DNA of 8,758 bases from an uncultured Lachnospiraceae bacterium (GTDB lineage Bacteria > Bacillota_A > Clostridia > Lachnospirales > Lachnospiraceae), in NCBI GenBank assembly GCA_902795715.1, contig CADBME010000119.1:1-8758 (forward strand), in the 5' to 3' direction. Each line of letters opens with the position of its first letter. Position 1 is the stretch's first letter. This document shows, piece after piece, positions 1-6,185 of this stretch. The position numbers and the translations under genes were made by a program. Below the pieces are notes generated by a model. The model made no database searches, was not told the DNA's origin, and saw nothing but the letters and a program-made list of their open reading frames with translations.

Positions 1-1
1 G

Positions 2-2410
2 GGTGGCAGAACCGGGCGTGACGGCTGCGGAGGTGCAACCGGCTCCTCCAAAGCCCATACCACTTCCTCCATCGATACCTGCGGTGCGGAGGTCCAGAAG
101 GGTAATCCTCCCACAGAGAGGAAAATTCAGAGACTTTTCCGCCGGTCTGAAGTAGCCCGGCTGATCAAGAAATGTAATGACTTCGGTGCCGGCGGTGTTT
201 CGGTAGCCATCGGCGAGCTGGCGGACGGCCTTCGTATTGATCTTGATAAGGTACCTAAGAAATATGCGGGCCTTGACGGGACTGAGCTGGCTATCTCCGA
301 ATCCCAGGAAAGAATGGCTGTTGTTCTCTCACCCAAACATGTAGACCGTTTTCTTGCCTATGCAGCAGAAGAAAACCTTGAAGCTGTAGTCGTTGCAGAA
401 GTAACGGAGAAGAAACGTCTGGTCATGACCTGGAGGGGTAAGACCATCGTGGACCTGTCCAGAGCCTTTCTGGATACCAACGGAGCTCACCAGGAGACAA
501 AGGTTTACGTGGAAATGCCGGACGAGAAGGAAGCATACTATAAGAAAAATGAGAAGGCCGAAGACCTGAAAGAGACCTGGATGAAGACTCTTTCTGATCT
601 CAATGTATGTTCCAAAAAGGGACTTGTGGAAATGTTTGACAGCACAATCGGTGCATCGACCGTAACCATGCCTTTCGGAGGAAAGAATCAGCTGACACCC
701 ATTCAGACCATGACAGCCAAGATTCCCCTGGACCATGGCAGCTCGGATTTCGCCACCATGATGTCCTACGGATTTGATCCCTATCTGTCCTCCTGGAGTC
801 CTTATCACGGTGCGGTCTATGCGGTTCTCCTTTCTATTGCCAAGATTGTTGCAGCAGGAGGAGACCACCGGAAGATCCGCCTTACCTTCCAGGAGTACTT
901 TGAGAAACTCGGAGAAGATCCCAAACGGTGGGGAAAACCCTTTGCAGCTTTGCTGGGTGCCTACAGTGCCCAAAAAGGATTTAAGATTCCTTCCATCGGA
1001 GGAAAGGACAGCATGTCCGGATCCTTTGAGGATATTGACGTGCCCCCGACTCTGGTTTCCTTTGCCGTGGATTACAATAAGGCTTCCCGTATTATCACAC
1101 CGGAATTCAAGGAGGCAGGTCATTATGTCATGAAGGTTGACATCCCCTTTGACGAATATGGTATTCCGGATTATGAGAAAGCCTGCGACATCTATCACAA
1201 GTTTTATAAGATGGCCAAGAAGGGAGTCATTGATGCAGCCTATGCCCTGGGTAGCGGAGGTCTGATTGAGGGTATCAGCAAAATGTGCTTCGGCAACATG
1301 ATGGGACTGGATCTTCACCGGGATATGACCATGAAAGAACTGACCAGAAAGTCCTATGGTTCCATCCTCTTTGAGATTTCTACCAAAAACATGGGAGAGC
1401 TTAACCTGGCCTGCACTGCCGTGGGAAGTCTGATCAAGGAGAAAAAAATCAGGTCTGCCTACATGGGTAATATCTCCCTTGATGAGATGCTGGAAGCATG
1501 GGAAGAGCCGCTTGAATCGGTATTTCCGACCCAAACAGGCCAGTATCCCCGCAAGGTATCCATGCCTCTTTACAATAGCGGGAACGTTTACGCCTGCAGG
1601 CACAGAACGGCTGTCCCGAGAGTATTTATTCCGGTATTCCCCGGAACCAACTGTGAATATGACTCTGCCAGAGCCTTCCGGAGAGCCGGGGCGGAGACAG
1701 ATGTCATTGTCTTCAGAAACAACACGGCCCAGGAGATTCTGGACTCTGTCGAAGCCTTTAACAAAGCCATTCGTCAGGCTCAGATTCTCATGTTCCCCGG
1801 AGGTTTCAGCGCAGGTGACGAGCCGGAAGGATCTGCCAAGTTCTTTGCCGCCGTCTTCCGCAATGAAACCATCAAGGAAGCCGTGATGGAGCTCCTGGAA
1901 AAGAGAGACGGACTGGTTCTGGGCATTTGCAACGGCTTCCAGGCCCTGATCAAACTGGGACTCCTTCCCTATGGTCAGATCGTGGAACAGAAAGAGGATT
2001 CGCCGACACTGACCATGAATGAAATCGGCCGGCATATTTCCATGGCCGCCTACACCAGAGTTGTTTCCAACAAATCACCATGGCTGCAGAAAGCCCTTCT
2101 CGATGATGTTTATGCCGTCCCGGTATCCCACGGAGAAGGCCGCTTTGTAGCCTCCCGCGATATGATTGAAAAGCTCTTTGAAAACGGACAGGTTGCCACC
2201 CAGTATGTAGACCTGGCCGGCAATCCCACTATGGACATCCGCTATAATCCCAATGGATCCTACTATGCTATTGAAGGTATTACAAGTCCCAACGGACGTG
2301 TACTTGGAAAGATGGGACACTCTGAGCGAATTGGTTCCAATGTGAGCAAAAACATACCGGTCAAACAAAACCAGCGCATTTTTGAAAGCGGACTGGAGTA
2401 CTTTAAATAA
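2..2410 (+). CDS. purL: Phosphoribosylformylglycinamidine synthase, fused single-chain type (5' partial)
   Basis: PurL makes FGAM from FGAR, ATP and glutamine, the fourth step of cytosolic purine synthesis. The frame is open from the window edge, so the N-terminal part of a protein normally near 1,250 residues is missing and 802 residues are visible. The first residues, GGRTGRDGCGGATGSS, are the PurM-like ATP-binding signature of PurL. A second PurM-like half follows, with GGKDSMSG and an AYALGSGGL segment. From about residue 540 (RVFIPVFPGTNCEYDSA) there is a class I glutamine amidotransferase domain with FPGGFSAGD, nucleophile Cys643 in GICNGFQ, and His710/Glu712 in SHGEGRF, so the triad looks intact. 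The ATG at 314 is internal and not the start. Fusion of the glutaminase domain separates it from the split Bacillus enzyme. The gene ends 8 nt before a hairpin and converges on a minus-strand gene. Identification is secure. Confidence 0.97.
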   Translation, partial: GGRTGRDGCGGATGSSKAHTTSSIDTCGAEVQKGNPPTERKIQRLFRRSEVARLIKKCNDFGAGGVSVAIGELADGLRIDLDKVPKKYAGLDGTELAISESQERMAVVLSPKHVDRFLAYAAEENLEAVVVAEVTEKKRLVMTWRGKTIVDLSRAFLDTNGAHQETKVYVEMPDEKEAYYKKNEKAEDLKETWMKTLSDLNVCSKKGLVEMFDSTIGASTVTMPFGGKNQLTPIQTMTAKIPLDHGSSDFATMMSYGFDPYLSSWSPYHGAVYAVLLSIAKIVAAGGDHRKIRLTFQEYFEKLGEDPKRWGKPFAALLGAYSAQKGFKIPSIGGKDSMSGSFEDIDVPPTLVSFAVDYNKASRIITPEFKEAGHYVMKVDIPFDEYGIPDYEKACDIYHKFYKMAKKGVIDAAYALGSGGLIEGISKMCFGNMMGLDLHRDMTMKELTRKSYGSILFEISTKNMGELNLACTAVGSLIKEKKIRSAYMGNISLDEMLEAWEEPLESVFPTQTGQYPRKVSMPLYNSGNVYACRHRTAVPRVFIPVFPGTNCEYDSARAFRRAGAETDVIVFRNNTAQEILDSVEAFNKAIRQAQILMFPGGFSAGDEPEGSAKFFAAVFRNETIKEAVMELLEKRDGLVLGICNGFQALIKLGLLPYGQIVEQKEDSPTLTMNEIGRHISMAAYTRVVSNKSPWLQKALLDDVYAVPVSHGEGRFVASRDMIEKLFENGQVATQYVDLAGNPTMDIRYNPNGSYYAIEGITSPNGRVLGKMGHSERIGSNVSKNIPVKQNQRIFESGLEYFK

Positions 2411-2418
2411 AAACATAA

Positions 2419-2449
2419 GAAGGGGCTGCCGCATTGCGGCAGCCCCTTC
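2419..2449 (-). terminator. Intrinsic terminator between converging genes, best on the minus strand
   Basis: A perfect 14-bp inverted repeat (2419-2432 and 2436-2449) encloses a 3-nt loop (ATT). The core arm is GGGGCTGCCGC. Read on the minus strand, the stem is followed directly by TTATGTTTTTATTT, a proper U-rich tract, so it should end the small minus-strand gene whose stop lies 25 nt upstream. Read on the plus strand, it lies 8 nt after the purL stop, but GGTGTAAG follows instead of a T run, so it is a weaker terminator there and may act mainly as a 3' end-protecting hairpin. Confidence 0.85.
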
Positions 2450-2474
2450 GGTGTAAGAGTACTTGTTTGTGTTT

Positions 2475-2744
2475 TCAGTCTGCTATGGAATTATTATAAT
2501 AATGCATTTTCCCGCAGTTGTCACAGATCCAGGCCGGCTGTCCGTTTATGCTGCCCTTTAATATGATGCCTGTGTCAATGCCGCATGAAGGACATGGGAG
2601 AGGAGCCGTTTTGGTTATCTGTTCTTTTTTTTCCAATTTGAATCCGTTATATCTTTCATAGATTTCGTCTGATTCGAACCCGCCTGTTATGTGTTCGAGA
2701 TCCATATCATTTAATTTCATCATTCCTCCGTTTTTATTATTCAT
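2475..2744 (-). CDS. Small protein with double-glycine export leader and CxxC/CxxC zinc-ribbon-like core
   Basis: This is an 89-residue protein of unknown function. Residues 1-22 resemble a bacteriocin/peptide-pheromone double-glycine leader: MKLNDMDLEHITGG has the usual leucine, acidic and Leu-Glu-x-Ile-Thr-Gly-Gly spacing. Such leaders are normally cut after GG by a peptidase-containing ABC transporter. The predicted 67-residue core carries CPSCG (Cys51, Cys54) and CDNCG (Cys74, Cys77), a CxxC-x19-CxxC pattern typical of a zinc ribbon, and an otherwise charged, hydrophilic sequence. The chosen ATG has GAGG 8 nt upstream. Another in-frame ATG lies 13 codons upstream (2783), and a Met-Met pair lies 7-8 codons inside behind GGAGG. 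A promoter upstream and a strong terminator downstream support a real gene. No transporter, immunity or modification gene adjoins it. It could be a secreted peptide, or a cytosolic zinc-ribbon protein with a chance leader. Confidence 0.72.
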   Translation of the reverse strand: MNNKNGGMMKLNDMDLEHITGGFESDEIYERYNGFKLEKKEQITKTAPLPCPSCGIDTGIILKGSINGQPAWICDNCGKMHYYNNSIAD

Positions 2745-2752
2745 CTTTTCTA

Positions 2753-2756
2753 CCTC
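2753..2756 (-). promoter_or_regulatory. Ribosome-binding site deciding the start of the double-glycine protein
   Basis: GAGG on the minus strand lies 8 nt before the ATG at 2744, good spacing. The upstream ATG at 2783 has no comparable site. A second site, GGAGG (2725-2729), sits only 1 and 4 nt before the paired internal ATGs at 2723 and 2720, which is short. A shorter leader from those codons is possible but less likely. Confidence 0.6.
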
Positions 2757-2757
2757 A

Positions 2758-2775
2758 TTCTGATAAGTTCTGATA
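2758..2775. repeat. Two 8-bp direct repeats, 10-bp period, in the small gene's leader
   Basis: TTCTGATA occurs at 2758-2765 and 2768-2775, which reads TATCAGAA twice on the minus strand, spaced exactly one helical turn. The pair lies just upstream of the ribosome-binding site of the double-glycine protein. It could bind a regulator as DNA or RNA, or be chance. It also overlaps the 13-codon extension from the ATG at 2783. Confidence 0.3.
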
Positions 2776-2830
2776 TGTGTCATGTCTGCAAAGATTCAAT
2801 GATGGTTTGCAATGACAGGATACCGCATCT

Positions 2831-2850
2831 TTTGTCACACATTTGTCACA
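2831..2850. repeat. Paired 9-bp direct repeats at the predicted start of transcription (operator candidate)
   Basis: TTTGTCACA occurs at 2831-2839 and again at 2842-2850 (plus strand), an 11-bp period that puts both copies on one face of the helix. On the minus strand these read TGTGACAAA twice and fall at about +1 to +20 of the predicted transcript of the small double-glycine gene. That position would suit a repressor. The protein that binds is unknown. Confidence 0.4.
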
Positions 2851-2855
2851 GTAAA

Positions 2856-2884
2856 TATGTAGCACAGGCTTATACGCTTGTCAA
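2856..2884 (-). promoter_or_regulatory. Sigma-A-type promoter for the double-glycine zinc-ribbon gene
   Basis: On the minus strand a perfect -35 TTGACA (2879-2884) is followed by 17 bp and then TACATA (2856-2861), preceded by an extended -10 TGC. The -10 itself matches consensus at only three of six positions, so confidence is moderate. The predicted start is near 2849, giving a leader of about 105 nt. Confidence 0.5.
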
Positions 2885-2900
2885 CTTCAGAAAAAACATC

Positions 2901-2929
2901 TGGTATTTTAAACCGGTTTGTGTTAGAAT
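2901..2929 (+). promoter_or_regulatory. Probable pnp promoter (extended -10)
   Basis: TGTTAGAAT at 2921-2929 is an extended -10 (TGn plus TAGAAT, five of six matches to consensus). The -35 region at 2901-2906 (TGGTAT) is poor, which is common for extended -10 promoters. Transcription would start near 2936 and give a leader of about 150 nt before pnp. No better plus-strand candidate was found between purL and pnp. Confidence 0.5.
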
Positions 2930-2979
2930 CACTAAGATACTGCAAATTTGCGGGGAGAGTTGAGCCGAGACTTCTGAAG

Positions 2980-3005
2980 AGGGTTCCTTTGCGGAAAGGA
3001 ATCTT
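2980..3005 (+). promoter_or_regulatory. First hairpin of the pnp leader
   Basis: GGTTCCTTT (2982-2990) pairs with AAAGGAATC (2995-3003) across a GCGG loop, nine pairs including one G-U. Two further outer pairs are possible at 2980-2981 with 3004-3005. It lies in the predicted 5' untranslated RNA of pnp. In E. coli, a leader stem cut by RNase III lets PNPase repress its own mRNA; a similar role here is an inference. Confidence 0.5.
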
Positions 3006-3036
3006 GTTCAGTTGTTTCGGACCTTCCCGCGTGTAG

Positions 3037-3065
3037 TCGGTATTTCTGAAGGAATACCGATTTTT
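3037..3065 (+). terminator. Terminator-like hairpin in the pnp leader (attenuator candidate)
   Basis: TCGGTATTTC (3037-3046) pairs with GGAATACCGA (3051-3060), ten pairs including one G-U, with a TGAA loop. It is followed directly by TTTTT (3061-3065), and the pnp Shine-Dalgarno begins only 6 nt later. This has the form of an intrinsic terminator inside the leader, although the stem is only moderately GC-rich. It could end part of the transcription early or form a leader stem for post-transcriptional control. No clear competing antiterminator pairing was found by eye. Confidence 0.45.
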
Positions 3066-3070
3066 GAACA

Positions 3071-3076
3071 GGGAGG
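3071..3076 (+). promoter_or_regulatory. Shine-Dalgarno site setting the pnp start
   Basis: GGGAGG ends 10 nt before the ATG at 3087. It supports that codon over the in-frame TTG at 3012, which would add 25 residues encoded by the leader hairpin. Confidence 0.8.
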
Positions 3077-3086
3077 TTTATTATTT

Positions 3087-5177
3087 ATGGTTAAACAGTT
3101 TTCAATGGAACTGGCCGGTCGGACACTGATGGTGGAAATCGGCAAGGTGGCAGCCCAGGCAAATGGCGCTGCATTTATGCATTATGGTGATACGGTGGTA
3201 CTTAGTACAGCCACAGCATCCGAGAAGCCGAGGGATGGGATTGACTTTTTCCCTCTGTCTGTTGATTTTGAGGAGAAGATGTACTCTGTAGGAAAGATTC
3301 CCGGCGGCTTTAACAAGCGTGAGGGAAAGCCTTCCGAGCATGCGGTCCTGACTTCGAGAGTGATCGACCGCCCCATGCGTCCTCTTTTCCCCAAGGATTA
3401 CAGAAACGATGTCAGCCTGAATAACCTGGTTATGTCTGTGGATCCTGATTGTTCTCCTGAGGTTACCGCCATGATCGGGTCCTCTATCGCCACATCAATT
3501 TCCGATATTCCCTTTGCCGGACCTATTGCCGCAACCATTATCGGACTGGTTGACGGTGAACTGGTCGTAAATCCCACCAGTGAACAGGCTCAGCTTTCTG
3601 ACCTTGCTCTGACGGTGGCTTCCACAGCGGAGAAGGTGATCATGATTGAAGCCGGAGCCAATGAGGTGCCGGAAGATCTTATGCTGGAGGCTATCTTCAA
3701 GGCCCATGAAGTAAATCAGGAGATTATCCGCTTTATCGACCGGATTGTCGAGGAATGCGGTCTTGCCAAGCATGACTATGAGCATGTGGACACACCGGAA
3801 GATCTCTGGAAGGATATGATTACAGCCATTCCTGCTGAGGAAATGGAGCAGGCTGTCTTTACGGACAAAAAGCAGGAAAGAGATGAGAACATCCGCCAGA
3901 TTAAAGCAAAACTGGAAGAGCGCTATGCTGAAGAACATGAAGATTGGCTGCCGCTGATTGATGATGCCGTATATAAATACCAGAAGAAGACGGTCCGCAA
4001 GATGATCCTGGTGGACCATAAGCGCCCGGACGGAAGAGGGATCAAGGAGATCCGTCCTCTGGCTGCGGAGATTGATCTTCTTCCCCGTACTCACGGATCA
4101 GGTATGTTTACCCGCGGACAGACTCAGATCTGTACCGTGACTACCTTAGGTCCTCTTTCCGAGGCACAGAGAATCGACGGCATCGATGTGAATGTTACTT
4201 CCAAACGCTATATGCACCACTACAATTTCCCCAGCTATTCCGTTGGAGAAACCCGTCCCAGCAGGGGGCCGGGAAGACGTGAGATTGGTCATGGCGCCCT
4301 CGCAGAGCGGGCTCTGCTTCCTGTTCTTCCCAGTGAAGATGACTTCCCCTATGCCATCCGTACCGTTTCCGAGACCTTTGAGTCCAACGGATCGACATCC
4401 CAGGCGAGCGTCTGTGCTTCCTCACTTTCTCTGATGGCAGCCGGCGTACCGATCAAAAAGCCTGTAGCCGGTATTTCCGCCGGACTGGTAACCGGAGAGA
4501 CCGATGATGATTACCTGGTGCTTACCGACATTCAGGGTCTGGAAGACTTCTTCGGTGACATGGATTTCAAGGTAGCCGGAACCCATGACGGTATCACCGC
4601 CATCCAGATGGATATCAAGATCCATGGACTGACACCGGCAATTATCCGTGAAGCCATCGCAAGGACCAAAGAGGCAAGAGAGTACATCCTGACGGAAGTT
4701 ATGGAGCCTGTAATCTCTGAGCCCAGACCGGAAGTGGGCAAATATGCACCCAAGATTACCCAGATGTTTGTGGATCCGGAGAAGATCAGCGAGATTATCG
4801 GAAAACAGGGTAAAACCATCAATGGTATTATCGATGAGACAGGGGTCAAGATCGACATTAATGACGATGGCCGCGTAGACGTATGTGGAGTTGACCAGGA
4901 GATGATCGACAAGGCTCTTGAGATTATCCGCCTGATCGTGGAGCCGGTGGAGCCGGGCGAAAGCTATGACGGCGAAGTGGTCCGCATCATGAATTTTGGC
5001 GCATTCGTTCAGATTGCCCCCAATAAAGACGGACTGATCCACATCTCCAAACTGGCTAAAGGCCGGGTTAACAAAGTTGAGGATGTGGTCAACATCGGCG
5101 ACAAGGTACGGGTTAAAGTACTGGAAATTGACAAGATGGGACGAATCAATCTTCAGCTCAGGGAAAAACTCCAGTAA
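3087..5177 (+). CDS. pnp: Polynucleotide phosphorylase
   Basis: PNPase is the trimeric phosphorolytic 3'-5' exoribonuclease of mRNA turnover. It releases nucleoside diphosphates and can run in reverse to add tails. The 696 residues match the usual length of about 700. The domains are complete: a first RNase PH-like domain from MVKQFSMELAGR (with GGFNKREGKPSE and DRPMRPLFP), an all-helical region near residues 240-320, and a second RNase PH domain from about RPDGRGIKEIRPL (with GSGMFTRGQTQ and FESNGSTSQASVC). In EDFFGDMDFK, Asp487, Asp493 and Lys495 match E. coli catalytic residues Asp486, Asp492 and Lys494. A KH domain has GKQG at 572-575, and an S1 domain runs from about 624 to the end (GAFVQI, GLIHIS). 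The start at 3087 fits the family start and has GGGAGG before it. The structured leader suggests autoregulation. Neither rpsO nor any other gene is cotranscribed visibly. Confidence 0.98.
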   Translation: MVKQFSMELAGRTLMVEIGKVAAQANGAAFMHYGDTVVLSTATASEKPRDGIDFFPLSVDFEEKMYSVGKIPGGFNKREGKPSEHAVLTSRVIDRPMRPLFPKDYRNDVSLNNLVMSVDPDCSPEVTAMIGSSIATSISDIPFAGPIAATIIGLVDGELVVNPTSEQAQLSDLALTVASTAEKVIMIEAGANEVPEDLMLEAIFKAHEVNQEIIRFIDRIVEECGLAKHDYEHVDTPEDLWKDMITAIPAEEMEQAVFTDKKQERDENIRQIKAKLEERYAEEHEDWLPLIDDAVYKYQKKTVRKMILVDHKRPDGRGIKEIRPLAAEIDLLPRTHGSGMFTRGQTQICTVTTLGPLSEAQRIDGIDVNVTSKRYMHHYNFPSYSVGETRPSRGPGRREIGHGALAERALLPVLPSEDDFPYAIRTVSETFESNGSTSQASVCASSLSLMAAGVPIKKPVAGISAGLVTGETDDDYLVLTDIQGLEDFFGDMDFKVAGTHDGITAIQMDIKIHGLTPAIIREAIARTKEAREYILTEVMEPVISEPRPEVGKYAPKITQMFVDPEKISEIIGKQGKTINGIIDETGVKIDINDDGRVDVCGVDQEMIDKALEIIRLIVEPVEPGESYDGEVVRIMNFGAFVQIAPNKDGLIHISKLAKGRVNKVEDVVNIGDKVRVKVLEIDKMGRINLQLREKLQ

Positions 5178-5304
5178 AGAGCGCAGAGATGGCATAAGTC
5201 GTCGCTCAAGTCGCGGGACTGGACTGGTCAGGACCATCCCATTTGAATTTAAACGATACAGACAGATTATCAGCCGGATAGTCAGCCTGGCTGACACTGG
5301 CCTG

Positions 5305-5346
5305 GAGGCCGGGATAGGAACATTATGTCCTTATCCCGGCCTCTTT
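5305..5346 (+). terminator. Probable pnp terminator
   Basis: GAGGCCGGGATA (5305-5316) pairs perfectly with TATCCCGGCCTC (5332-5343). Three further inner pairs (GGA with TCC) form past a one-base bulge. The stem is GC-rich, but only TTT then CC follows, so termination may be partial. It lies 127 nt after the pnp stop, leaving a long 3' untranslated region. Confidence 0.65.
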
Positions 5347-5436
5347 CCATGCCCTGATACAGAGATTATTTCTGAATCGCAAGAGGGTGTAATCAGGTAT
5401 TTTAAGTGTTATTTGAAAAAATATTTGCATTTTTTG

Positions 5437-5465
5437 TTGATGTATCCATGGAAAAAAGCTATAAT
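5437..5465 (+). promoter_or_regulatory. Sigma-A promoter for the S-like/M-like/ftsK transcript
   Basis: A -35 TTGATG (5437-5442), a 17-bp spacer and a perfect -10 TATAAT (5460-5465) lie about 64 nt before the S-like gene. A/T-rich sequence upstream (5411-5435) could act as an UP element. The spacer contains the 8-bp palindrome TCCATGGA (5445-5452), where a bound protein would block RNA polymerase. Transcription should start near 5472. Confidence 0.75.
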
Positions 5466-5528
5466 AATAAAGATTTGAAGAAAATGATTCCGGAAAAAAG
5501 AGGTCGGAAACAGAGATAGAGGTGTCTT

Positions 5529-6125
5529 ATGGAACTGCGTTTGGAGCAGATCAGCACCATCACTCACGGGGTTGTGCTGAATCGTATAAAACCGAGGATT
5601 CAGTCTGAGGGAATTGAATATCCGCTGCTTTCCATAAGCCAGCTGCTCGATGAGGACAATGGGATTTGGGATTATCAGGTCCCCAGGGCACTTGTGGATC
5701 CCAAAAAGGTAAAGAACCTGAACCTGGCCAAGGAAAACAGTATCGTGATCGGTCTGACTTCCTTCCATCAGGCTGCGGTTTTAGGGAGTCATCATACCGG
5801 AAAGATTATCCCCTCCAATTTTGTTTCGATTGATTTTCATAACGGCATCATGGATCCTTTCTATTTTGCCTGGTATTTTAATGAACATCCGGACATTCTC
5901 AAACAGAGGCAGATTGCCATTCAGGGCAACTCTTCTGTTAAAGTGCTTTCAATCCATATGATCCGCCAGCTGATGATCGAATGCCCTGATCTGGCTACCC
6001 AGATGGCTATCGGTAAATTGTATCATTATCAGAAGCGCAGGCAGCTGCTTTTAATGGAGAGGCTGCGTCTGGAACGGTCGGTGCTCACGGAAGAAATGAA
6101 GCGGCACCTTGAGTCTCTCCAATGA
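5529..6125 (+). CDS. Type I restriction S-like protein, single target-recognition domain
   Basis: The 198 residues look like one half of HsdS, the DNA-specificity subunit of type I restriction-modification enzymes. Full HsdS is about 400 residues with two target-recognition domains and two helical conserved regions. Here residues 1-150 form one recognition domain, opening with LEQISTITHGV and including IIPSNFVSIDF and DPFYFAWYFN. GNSSVKVLSIHMIRQLMIE and CPDLATQMAIGKL (133-164) form the junction typical of the family, followed by one amphipathic helix to residue 198. Half-size S proteins are known to work as dimers that read a palindromic bipartite site. The ATG has AGAGG 6 nt upstream and a strong promoter further up. 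The HsdM-like gene follows after 60 bp. The order S then M, with no HsdR, is unusual. The family is clear; whether the protein still serves methylation is doubtful given its partner. Confidence 0.85.
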   Translation: MELRLEQISTITHGVVLNRIKPRIQSEGIEYPLLSISQLLDEDNGIWDYQVPRALVDPKKVKNLNLAKENSIVIGLTSFHQAAVLGSHHTGKIIPSNFVSIDFHNGIMDPFYFAWYFNEHPDILKQRQIAIQGNSSVKVLSIHMIRQLMIECPDLATQMAIGKLYHYQKRRQLLLMERLRLERSVLTEEMKRHLESLQ

Positions 6126-6173
6126 CAGATTATCCTGAATTCACCAGAGTATCCTTGATCCTTGTTTTCTTTT

Positions 6174-6177
6174 GAGG
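6174..6177 (+). promoter_or_regulatory. Ribosome-binding site setting the M-like start
   Basis: GAGG lies 8 nt before the ATG at 6186. It falls inside the frame that would begin at TTG 6162, so the shorter protein is preferred. Confidence 0.75.
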
Positions 6178-6185
6178 TTTCTATT

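Larger units (their letters stand above)
2745..3086. other. Divergent intergenic region between the small minus-strand gene and pnp
   Basis: This gene-free stretch of 342 bp carries back-to-back promoter candidates: minus strand at 2856-2884 and plus strand near 2901-2929. It also holds the roughly 105-nt leader of the small gene, with two sets of short direct repeats, and the roughly 150-nt structured leader of pnp with two hairpins. A TTG-initiated extension of pnp through this region (from 3012) would encode 25 residues over a hairpin and is not believed. No tRNA or rpsO gene is present, although rpsO often precedes pnp in bacteria. Confidence 0.7.
5178..5528. other. Intergenic region between pnp and the S-like gene
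   Basis: These 351 bp contain no convincing gene. The first half is rich in short repeats and palindromes: AAGTCG at two places near 5197-5212, GGACT in tandem, a TGGT-CAGG-ACCA hairpin at 5225-5236, and GTCAGC-ctg-GCTGAC at 5281-5295. The terminator-like hairpin at 5305-5343 follows. The second half turns AT-rich (about 5400-5480) and carries the promoter of the downstream genes. The open frame at 5077-5478 overlaps the end of pnp in another frame and shows no protein-like features. Confidence 0.7.

Noticed and set aside
329..2035. Open frame of 568 codons on the minus strand across purL
   Set aside because: It lies wholly antisense to unmistakable purL coding sequence, shows no recognisable domain, and has a composition expected of a mirrored coding frame.
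2952..2977. Five-codon leader peptide (TTG to TGA) in the pnp leader
   Set aside because: The GGGGAG before the TTG is too close to act as a normal ribosome-binding site, and the peptide has no run of regulatory codons.
3012..3086. TTG-initiated 25-residue extension of PNPase
   Set aside because: The extension runs through the leader hairpin, has no ribosome-binding site suited to it, and is not part of the family; GGGAGG points to the ATG at 3087.
4302..4317. GCAGAGC-GG-GCTCTGC inverted repeat inside pnp
   Set aside because: It encodes conserved PNPase residues (AERALLP) and is most simply a by-product of codon choice.
4422..5297. Open frame of 291 codons on the minus strand across the end of pnp
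   Set aside because: It is antisense to the second RNase PH, KH and S1 domains of pnp, with no protein-like features of its own.
6162..6185. TTG-initiated 8-residue extension of the M-like protein
   Set aside because: It would translate through the GAGG that serves the ATG at 6186.
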